This document shows positions 1 through 4,186 of a stretch of DNA of 6,776 nt, in pieces. The position numbers and the translations under genes were made by a program. The notes beneath the pieces are model-generated. The model made no database searches, was not told where the DNA came from, and saw nothing but the letters and a program-made list of their open reading frames with translations. Positions within the stretch are counted from its first letter, which is position 1. Every line of letters starts with the position of its first letter. This stretch comes from Candidatus Stahliibacteriota bacterium. GTDB taxonomy: Bacteria; Hydrothermota; Tepidihabitantia; SM23-42. Location of the stretch: assembly GCA_030670605.1 (NCBI GenBank), contig DAOVBK010000089.1, positions 1 to 6,776 on the forward strand, in the 5' to 3' direction.

Positions 1-689
1 TAGAATCCAAGAAGAAAAACAATTCTTCTGCTCAGCGGCATCTCAAGACCAGCATAGATATTGGTGAATTCATTCTCTATATCACCACGCGTAAAGTCGT
101 ATTCTGCACCGAGAAAAACAAACCCATCATTGAATACAAGCCGTTCTACCAGTATACCAAATCGGTGTCTGTAGTACTCCATTGGTGCGAGAACGTAGTT
201 GCCTTGATACTTCGGTATGATGACAAAGTCACCGCTTCGGTTCCTCAGCCGCAGATTGAACTCAGAACGCTCAATATCTTCATCTTCGCCATACAAGAAT
301 GATATGTCAAAACGCCGGTTGAAAAATGTTCGACCGAATCCAATGCCGATACGACGATGGTCTTTGACTGGAGAAGCAAGTATTCCCAGGTCAAATCTCT
401 TCAGCTGTATGCCGTAACCAATATTGAAATTCTGGTCGACTTCTGGTTCCTGCCAGACAGCAAACGCTCCATACTTCGTATCAGGCGTGATGACAATACC
501 ATAGTCTTCGAGCCCAGCAGTAATATCTCCATAAATAGTGTTGTGATATACCGCAATGTGGTGTGGATGAATGTTAATATTGGTGATGTCTTCAAGAAAG
601 TCACCAGCCATGAGTATGTCCATACGCGTATGACTAGCCCATGCCATGCCAACCAATAGGCAGAGTACTGCACAAATGATCTCTTTCAT
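1..689 (-). CDS. Exported, probable outer-membrane beta-barrel-like protein (3' end at or beyond window edge)
   Basis: An uninterrupted reading frame runs from an ATG at 689-687 to the window edge, giving 229 full codons. The N-terminus reads as a signal peptide: MKEII, a hydrophobic core at about residues 4-16, and a likely cleavage site AWA|S after residue 18. The mature part has no further membrane helix. It alternates short hydrophobic or aromatic stretches with polar turns (for example YGAFAVW near 73-79, FGILVERLVF near 177-186, FVFLGAEYDF near 190-199), as expected of amphipathic beta strands in an outer-membrane barrel. The residues next to the signal peptide (RMDILMAGDFLEDITNI) recall lineage-specific outer-membrane proteins of uncultivated candidate phyla, from memory only. 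The last complete codon is Phe, followed by TA at bases 2-1. The gene may therefore stop exactly at the edge with the terminal Phe typical of barrels, or continue with Tyr. No Shine-Dalgarno precedes the ATG. Specific function is unknown. Confidence 0.82.
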   Translation of the reverse strand, partial: MKEIICAVLCLLVGMAWASHTRMDILMAGDFLEDITNINIHPHHIAVYHNTIYGDITAGLEDYGIVITPDTKYGAFAVWQEPEVDQNFNIGYGIQLKRFDLGILASPVKDHRRIGIGFGRTFFNRRFDISFLYGEDEDIERSEFNLRLRNRSGDFVIIPKYQGNYVLAPMEYYRHRFGILVERLVFNDGFVFLGAEYDFTRGDIENEFTNIYAGLEMPLSRRIVFLLGF

Positions 690-695
690 GGGAGG

Positions 696-723
696 ATTCT
701 AGCGCCAGCATCCAATATGTCAA
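696..723 (-). promoter_or_regulatory. Sigma-70-type promoter, apparently leaderless, for the exported protein
   Basis: Reading the minus strand, TTGACA (723-718) is a perfect -35 box. It is followed by a 16-base spacer and TAGAAT (701-696), one mismatch from TATAAT. Only six bases (CCTCCC) separate the -10 box from the ATG at 689. Transcription would normally begin about seven bases after the -10 box, on or next to the A of the start codon, so the mRNA would have no 5' leader. The absence of a purine-rich ribosome site agrees with this. Confidence 0.7.
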
Positions 724-752
724 GCAACAAAGCACATGTATCGTATTGGTGA

Positions 753-771
753 CTCGTATTTCGTATTCGTA
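753..771 (+). repeat. 19-base exact repeat, CGTATT module
   Basis: CTCGTATTTCGTATTCGTA occurs here and again, identical and in the same orientation, at 6324-6342. Both copies sit in intergenic mosaics on either side of the gene block. The module consists of degenerate CGTATT/CGTAT units. Confidence 0.85.
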
Positions 772-776
772 GAATT

Positions 777-838
777 GGCTAATAGCTAATGGCTTATGGT
801 AAATGGCAATTCCTCCCCCTCATCTTAGTCTTCTCCCC
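777..838 (+). repeat. Composite repeat: GCTAAT module joined to CCCCCTCATCTTAG module
   Basis: A GGCTAATAGCTAATGGCTTA-type stretch is followed by CCCCCTCATCTTAGTCTTCT and CCCC. The reverse complement of 6602-6660 has the same two modules in the same order with scattered differences, so this is an inverted, diverged copy of that block. The CCCTCATCCTAACCTTCTCC-like motif resembles interspersed intergenic repeats seen in many bacterial genomes. Confidence 0.7.
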
Positions 839-850
839 CCAGGGGAGAAG
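830..850. repeat. Perfect 9-bp hairpin CTTCTCCCC / GGGGAGAAG
   Basis: CTTCTCCCC (830-838), a 3-base loop CCA and GGGGAGAAG (842-850) form a perfect inverted repeat. On the plus strand it is followed by seven A residues, so in minus-strand RNA the U-run comes before the stem rather than after it. That order does not make an intrinsic terminator for the ruv operon. Confidence 0.75.
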
Positions 851-898
851 AAAAAAAGGAAATTTCCTCTCTCCGTAGAGGGGGAATCAACAATCATC

Positions 899-922
899 TC
901 CTCCCCCTGCAGAGGGGGAGGA
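899..922. repeat. Perfect 10-bp C/G-rich hairpin
   Basis: TCCTCCCCCT (899-908), loop GCAG and AGGGGGAGGA (913-922) form a perfect 10-bp stem. It is the strongest of three C-run/G-run inverted repeats packed between 830 and 922; the middle one, near 866-889, is imperfect. The flanking A-run is on the wrong side for a minus-strand terminator. Confidence 0.75.
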
Positions 923-940
923 AAAAGGTGGGGGTGTTCA

Positions 941-1045
941 ATTTGTGTAATCTGTTTACATCTGTGCAATCGAAGGCACCGCAGGTGCCTATTCGCGTCT
1001 ATTCGCGTAGATCAGCGTTTATTGCATTCGCGAAAATCCGCGTAA
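941..1045 (+). repeat. Degenerate 10-base-periodic repeat array interrupted by a palindrome
   Basis: Units of the form ATyyGyGTnn recur at close to 10-base spacing: ATTTGTGTA (941), ATCTGTTTAC (950), ATCTGTGCAA (960), then ATTCGCGTCT (991), ATTCGCGTAG (1001), ATCAGCGTTT (1011), ATTCGCGAAA (1026) and ATCCGCGTAA (1036). The T/G-rich units lie left of a palindrome at 974-990 and the CGCG-rich units lie right of it. No protein-coding reading explains the period. Confidence 0.65.
974..990. repeat. Perfect 7-bp hairpin inside the periodic array
   Basis: AGGCACC (974-980), loop GCA and GGTGCCT (984-990) form a perfect hairpin that separates the two halves of the 10-base array. A comparable small hairpin, CCGC-TTC-GCGG, lies at 6444-6454 in the other mosaic. 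Both may be small palindromic insertions. Confidence 0.7.
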
Positions 1046-1107
1046 TGGAGTTTGGGTTTTGTGATTTGAGATTTATTCGGTACTTGGTGCTTGGGACTTC
1101 CTTAGTA

Positions 1108-1131
1108 TTTGGGGTTTAGAGTTTAGGATTT
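1108..1131 (+). repeat. TTTGGGG / TTTAGAG intergenic module abutting ruvB
   Basis: This G/T-rich module (TTTGGGGTTTAGAGTTTAGG and a few more bases) reaches past the ruvB stop codon at 1125-1123 into its last codons. Related sequence lies inverted at 6455-6491, where the minus strand reads GGATTTAGAGTTTGGGG followed by TTTGGGACTTC. The element GGGACTTC is also present here, at 1093-1100. Confidence 0.65.
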
Positions 1132-2139
1132 CCCAAACAAGGGACCTTGTTTGGGTTTTATCTTGAAATGTTCATACGCGATAGGTGTTGCTTCCCTGCC
1201 GCGTGCTGTGCGTTTTATGAATCCTTCAAGAATAAGGAATGGTTCAAAAACTTCTTCAATGGTCTGTGCATCCTCACCAACCGCGACTGCGAGACTACTG
1301 ATGCCGACTGGTCCGCCCTGAAATTTCTCTATGATCGTGTGGATGATCTTCTTGTCCATCTCATCCAAGCCGCGTTTATCTACTTCGAGCTTTTCGAGCG
1401 CATATTCACAGATCTCCATATCGATTTTGTCTTTCTCTTTTACCTGCGCAAAGTCCCTGACCCTTCTGAGGAGGCGATTCGCAACGCGCGGTGTGCCACG
1501 TGCACGTTTCGCAATTTCCAGCGCTGCATCGTCCGACACCTTGACATCGAGTATCTGTGCCGACCGTAGGACAATATGATAGAGATCATCTGCCGGGTAG
1601 TAATCCAGTCTGAAGCTGATACCAAAGCGGGCACGTAGTGGTGACGTCAGCAATCCTGATCGCGTTGTCGCACCGATCATGGTAAAGTGGTTGAGGTTCA
1701 AGCGTAGTACTTTTGCACCAACACCTTTATCTTGCATGACATCGAGCCGAAAATCCTCAAGTGCCGGATACAGATACTCCTCAACCGCCTTGTTGATGCG
1801 GTGTATTTCGTCAATAAAGAGAACATCAGCGGGATTGAGATTGCTCAGGATACCGGCGAGATCAAATGGCCGTTCGAGTATCGGCCCAGCGGTCGGGTAG
1901 ATGTTGCTGTCCATTTCTCTTGCAATAATGTGCGCCAGTGTTGTCTTGCCGAGGCCTGGTGGTCCAAAGAGTAGTATGTGCTCGATTGGTTCCTTACGTC
2001 TCTTCGCTGCTTCGATAAATACGTGCAAATTCTCTTTCATGGTATTTTGCCCGACGAACTCACTGAGTCTCTTTGGCCGCAGCGTCAATTCATAGATTTC
2101 TTCGCCGTTTAGGAGTTTGTTTGATGTTGTTTCTGCCAT
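1123..2139 (-). CDS. ruvB: Holliday junction branch-migration DNA helicase RuvB
   Basis: RuvB is the AAA+ hexameric motor that, with RuvA, pumps DNA through Holliday junctions during recombination and fork repair in the cytoplasm. The 338-residue length is normal. Visible motifs: Walker A GPPGLGKT at 59-66; Walker B LFIDEIH at 107-113; sensor 1 GATTRSG at 156-162; PLRARFG at 167-173, which holds the presumed arginine finger; sensor 2 GTPRVANRLLRR at 215-226. A C-terminal winged-helix DNA-binding domain (about 265-325) contains GGPVGISSLAVAVGED and the FIKRTARGREAT segment. The ATG at 2139-2137 follows the ruvA stop codon by one base, and AAGGAA within the end of ruvA serves as ribosome site. 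It is the last gene of the yebC-ruvC-ruvA-ruvB operon. The codons for the last residues (PKQGPLFG) coincide with a perfect inverted repeat at 1132-1155. Confidence 0.98.
   Translation of the reverse strand: MAETTSNKLLNGEEIYELTLRPKRLSEFVGQNTMKENLHVFIEAAKRRKEPIEHILLFGPPGLGKTTLAHIIAREMDSNIYPTAGPILERPFDLAGILSNLNPADVLFIDEIHRINKAVEEYLYPALEDFRLDVMQDKGVGAKVLRLNLNHFTMIGATTRSGLLTSPLRARFGISFRLDYYPADDLYHIVLRSAQILDVKVSDDAALEIAKRARGTPRVANRLLRRVRDFAQVKEKDKIDMEICEYALEKLEVDKRGLDEMDKKIIHTIIEKFQGGPVGISSLAVAVGEDAQTIEEVFEPFLILEGFIKRTARGREATPIAYEHFKIKPKQGPLFGKS
1132..1155. repeat. Perfect 11-bp inverted repeat inside the last codons of ruvB
   Basis: CCCAAACAAGG (1132-1142), two bases GA, and CCTTGTTTGGG (1145-1155) are perfectly complementary; as RNA this would be a 10-bp stem with a 4-base loop. 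It lies entirely within the ruvB coding sequence, ending six bases before the stop codon. On the minus strand it is followed by AAATCCTAAAC, without a U-tract. On the plus strand it is followed by TTTTATCTT, so it would suit a plus-strand terminator better, but no plus-strand gene ends here. It may protect the operon mRNA 3' end or be coincidental. Confidence 0.6.
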
Positions 2140-2140
2140 A

Positions 2141-2683
2141 CTATTTCCTTAATGCGTGTCGGACAAGTTCTTCAACTGAAAGGTCCTTTGGCAACTTCTT
2201 CAGTCTTTGGATTGCTTCTACGCGTGTGAGACCGAGCGAACACAATGCGTCTACTGCGCGACTGAATGTCGGCGTTTCAGCGGCGAATTTCAGTTTTCCC
2301 TTGAGCTCCAAAACGATCTTGCTTGCGACATTCTTGCCGATTTTCGGAACAGACGAAAGCAATTCACAGTTTTCATCATCGATTGCCTGGGATATTTCTT
2401 CAGGCGAGAATCGCGACAGGAGGTGGAGCGCTGACTTCGGGCCCACACCTGAAACAGAAATCAGGTCTTGAAATGTCTCGAGTTCACTTTTATTCAGAAA
2501 GCCGTATACAAATGCCTCATCTTCTTTGAAGAGACATTGGGTATACAATGTGATTTCCTGATTTTCCTTAACATGGTCAAATGTTGAAAGCGGTGCCTGT
2601 ACCCAGAAGCCGATGCCAGATACATCAACAATAAAGTAGGGTGATGCTTTCTCAACAACCATACCCCGGAGTCTTCGTATCAC
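2141..2683 (-). CDS. ruvA: Holliday junction-binding protein RuvA
   Basis: RuvA tetramers bind the open four-way junction and load the RuvB motors. At 180 residues the protein is slightly shorter than the usual 190-205. Domain I (about 1-63) is the OB-fold, starting MIRRLRGMVVEKASPYFIVD and including the acidic pin E54-D55 in FKEDEAFVYGF. Domain II (about 70-132) has two helix-hairpin-helix motifs: LISVSGVGPKSALHLLS (74-90) and SVPKIGKNVASKIVLELKGK (111-130). Domain III (about 140-180), which contacts RuvB, contains AVDALCSLGLTRVEAIQRL. The linker between domains II and III is short, which explains the length. The start codon is GTG at 2683-2681, overlapping the ruvC stop as GTGA. There is no good ribosome site upstream, so translation is probably coupled to ruvC. 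Confidence 0.97.
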   Translation of the reverse strand: MIRRLRGMVVEKASPYFIVDVSGIGFWVQAPLSTFDHVKENQEITLYTQCLFKEDEAFVYGFLNKSELETFQDLISVSGVGPKSALHLLSRFSPEEISQAIDDENCELLSSVPKIGKNVASKIVLELKGKLKFAAETPTFSRAVDALCSLGLTRVEAIQRLKKLPKDLSVEELVRHALRK

Positions 2684-3144
2684 AGTGGTTGATTCATCTT
2701 GCGCATTGCGGTGTAGGCAATGGCAATGGCATCTGTTGCATGACTTGATACGCGCTTTTTGCTGTTCAAGAATATTCTTTCAACGAAATAGCGTACTTGC
2801 TGCTTGGAAGCTCTGCCATTACCGGTTGTCGTTAGCTTGATCTTGGTAGGTGTATATTGGACAATACTCATTTCGTTTTTCAGAAGTGTGAGAATAATCG
2901 CACCACGTAACTCTGAAGAACGAATCAGACTTTGTACATTTTTGTGGTAAAAGGCTTGTTCCAAAGATACACAATCTGGTTTGTACGTATCAATTAATTC
3001 TTCTAAGCGTTGACAGATCGTCAAAATCCTATTGTGGGTGTTCTTCGTTCTTGGCCGTATCGTGCCCGTCGTGATACACGCCTCTTCTTCGATTATTCCG
3101 TAACCTGTCGCTGTAATACCCGGGTCAATTCCAAGGACTTTCAA
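2680..3144 (-). CDS. ruvC: Crossover junction endodeoxyribonuclease RuvC
   Basis: RuvC is the dimeric Mg2+-dependent nuclease that resolves Holliday junctions by paired nicks. The 154-residue protein has the RNase-H-like fold signature: GIDPG at 5-9 with catalytic D7, E62 in SLEQAF (60-65) with F65 at the position of the junction-stacking aromatic residue, and HATDAIAIAY at 135-144. In the last motif D138 matches the final catalytic Asp, while H135 occupies the position that is Asp in E. coli. His is known there in other RuvC proteins such as that of Thermus, so the enzyme should be active. The start is a TTG at 3144-3142. It is the only initiation codon that yields the standard N-terminus MKVLGIDPG, and it overlaps the yebC stop as TTGA. 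The upstream GGAAG is a weak ribosome site, so coupling to yebC is likely. Confidence 0.96.
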   Translation of the reverse strand: MKVLGIDPGITATGYGIIEEEACITTGTIRPRTKNTHNRILTICQRLEELIDTYKPDCVSLEQAFYHKNVQSLIRSSELRGAIILTLLKNEMSIVQYTPTKIKLTTTGNGRASKQQVRYFVERIFLNSKKRVSSHATDAIAIAYTAMRKMNQPL

Positions 3145-3899
3145 CTGGCTTCCGCAGAGATTTTTTCCATTACCGCTTCAGGTATATCGAAATTGGCATA
3201 TACATGCTGTACATCGTCAAGTTCATCAAGTGCTTCAAAAAGCTTGAGCACTTTGTGTGCATCTTTCTCCGAGACCGACACGGTACTCTGTGGTATTTTT
3301 GTCAGCTCGCTCCTTTGGATTTCGATTTTGTTATTCTCCAAGATATCTTTTATCTTAGAGAAATCGTCTGGCGACGTGACGATAACATACTCATCCACTT
3401 CCGTCTTGACATCGGTCGCACCGCCTTCCAGAGCATAGGCAATAATCGCATCCTCCTCAAATTTCTTCGCATCAATGCTGATAATACCTTGTGCATGGAA
3501 TTGCCATGCGACAGAACCTTGACTACCGAGGCTGCCATTATGCCGGCCAAGCACATATCGTATTGCGCCTGTCGTCCGGTTGCGGTTGTCGGTCACGACC
3601 TCGATGAGAATTGCGACGCCGTTTGGACCGTATGCTTCATACGTCACTTCCTCTAACGTCTGTCCCTCAAGCTCACCGGTGCCGCGTTTTGTTGCCCGCT
3701 CGATGTTTTCATTCGGCATGTTCACTGATTTCGCCTCGTCGATCGCTGCACGCAAACGCGGATTTGAAGCAGGATCGCCACCGCCATGCCGGGCAGCAAC
3801 AGTGATCTCACGGATAATCTTGGTGAACACCTTGCCCCGTGCTGCATCTGCACTTGCTTTTTTTCTCTTGATTTTAGACCATTTTGAATGTCCTGACAT
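3141..3899 (-). CDS. yebC: YebC/TACO1 family protein
   Basis: YebC/TACO1 family proteins are cytoplasmic. They were long annotated as transcriptional regulators, and some members were later linked to translation of difficult (proline-rich) sequences; which role applies here cannot be read from sequence. The 252-residue length is typical. Family signatures: MSGHSKWSKIKRKKASADAA at the N-terminus with RGKVFTK (21-27), HGGGDPASNPRLRAAIDEAK (38-57), VTYEAYGPNGVA (85-96), DNRNRT (104-109), GSVAWQF (128-134) and DDVQHVYANFD (228-238) at the C-terminal domain. The ATG at 3899 has a clear Shine-Dalgarno, GAGGAG (3913-3908), 8 bases upstream. It heads the operon yebC-ruvC-ruvA-ruvB, an arrangement found widely among bacteria, and its stop codon overlaps the ruvC start. 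Confidence 0.97.
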   Translation of the reverse strand: MSGHSKWSKIKRKKASADAARGKVFTKIIREITVAARHGGGDPASNPRLRAAIDEAKSVNMPNENIERATKRGTGELEGQTLEEVTYEAYGPNGVAILIEVVTDNRNRTTGAIRYVLGRHNGSLGSQGSVAWQFHAQGIISIDAKKFEEDAIIAYALEGGATDVKTEVDEYVIVTSPDDFSKIKDILENNKIEIQRSELTKIPQSTVSVSEKDAHKVLKLFEALDELDDVQHVYANFDIPEAVMEKISAEAS

Positions 3900-3907
3900 A
3901 TGCGTTT

Positions 3908-3913
3908 CTCCTC
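3908..3913 (-). promoter_or_regulatory. Shine-Dalgarno site of yebC
   Basis: GAGGAG on the minus strand lies 8 bases before the yebC ATG. It is the only strong ribosome site at a transcription-unit start in this window; the other two gene starts preceded by a promoter have none. The predicted transcription start (about 3913) is at or next to this site, so the leader is only about 14 bases. Confidence 0.75.
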
Positions 3914-3919
3914 TGGCTA

Positions 3920-3947
3920 ATTGTAGTCAAATTGCTCTGACAGTCAA
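3920..3947 (-). promoter_or_regulatory. Promoter of the yebC-ruvCAB operon
   Basis: On the minus strand, TTGACT (3947-3942) and TACAAT (3925-3920), each one mismatch from consensus, are separated by 16 bases. Transcription should start near 3913, giving a leader of about 14 bases with the Shine-Dalgarno at its 5' end. No LexA-type CTG-N10-CAG box was noticed, so SOS control is not evident. Confidence 0.7.
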
Positions 3948-4016
3948 GACCAACACTATTACAGATAACAAGTCAAGAGGCAAATGGTAAAAGCCAACAG
4001 AAAATCGTATTGGAAG

Positions 4017-4107
4017 AAATGGGGTCTGACCCGACTACTACTATGTTCATCCGCTCCTTAGAAGGTTTTCTGACATCATGCTCATTGCGCGGGTCTGACC
4101 CCCATTT
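4017..4107. repeat. REPIN/MITE-like element bounded by inverted GGGTCTGACCC palindromes
   Basis: The left end is AAATGGGGTCTGACCC (4017-4032) and the right end GGGTCTGACCCCCATTT (4091-4107). The right end reverse-complements to AAATGGGGGTCAGACCC, so the ends are near-perfect inverted repeats, each built on the palindrome GGGTC-N-GACCC. The 58-base interior shows no gene. Paired inverted palindromes of this kind are the pattern of REPINs mobilised by RAYT (REP-associated tyrosine, Y1-type) transposases; that assignment is inference, since no such transposase gene is in the window. The element sits in the 287-base spacer between the divergent yebC and 707-residue-protein promoters. Related ends recur at 6425-6686. 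Confidence 0.7.
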
Positions 4108-4152
4108 CAACACGACCGACGATAGACGAGTACGAGAAGGCACGTCAGGGCC

Positions 4153-4180
4153 TTGATTTCTGATTATTTCTCCTTACACT
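4153..4180 (+). promoter_or_regulatory. Promoter, apparently leaderless, for the 707-residue membrane protein
   Basis: TTGATT (4153-4158) and TACACT (4175-4180) are separated by 16 bases. The -10 box is followed by just six bases (AATTTC) before the ATG at 4187. The geometry (16-base spacer, six bases to ATG, no ribosome site) is identical to that of the exported-protein gene at 723-689. The boxes are weaker here, two mismatches each from consensus. Confidence 0.6.
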
Positions 4181-4186
4181 AATTTC

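Larger units (their letters stand above)
690..1122. repeat. Non-coding repeat mosaic between ruvB and the exported-protein gene
   Basis: This 433-base stretch holds no convincing gene. From left to right it contains the promoter of the exported protein, a CGTATT-rich module (about 741-771), a GCTAAT/GCTTATGG module (about 777-806), a C/G-rich hairpin block (about 811-930), a 10-base-periodic array (about 941-1045) and a TTTGGGGTTTAGAG-type module (about 1080-1131). Several modules recur near 6312-6660. Open frames on the plus strand here are made of repeat sequence and have no protein-like composition. No poly-T intrinsic terminator for the ruv operon is visible. Confidence 0.75.

Noticed and set aside
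217..659. Plus-strand open frames opposite the exported-protein gene
   Set aside because: They are antisense to a well-supported frame and have no promoter, ribosome site or protein-like features.
401..673. Minus-strand open frame offset from the exported-protein gene
   Set aside because: It overlaps the better frame starting at 689, which has a signal peptide, strand-like pattern and promoter; this one has no ribosome site or recognisable domain.
690..695. GGAGG at 691-695 as a ribosome site
   Set aside because: It is on the plus strand; the gene beside it is on the minus strand, where the sequence reads CCTCC, so it cannot serve the ATG at 689.
830..850. Intrinsic terminator for the ruv operon
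   Set aside because: In minus-strand RNA the U-run comes before the stem, not after it, so the element lacks the required order.
941..1045. CRISPR array
   Set aside because: The units are about 10 bases, degenerate and without spacers; no cas-like gene is present.
803..1119. Plus-strand small open frames in the intergenic mosaic
   Set aside because: They are translations of hairpins and repeat modules, with no ribosome site and low-complexity composition.
3900..4016. LexA/SOS box upstream of yebC-ruvCAB
   Set aside because: No convincing spaced palindrome of the known LexA types overlaps the promoter at 3920-3947.
4033..4090. Small gene inside the 4017-4107 element
   Set aside because: The 58-base interior is too short and has no start with a ribosome site.
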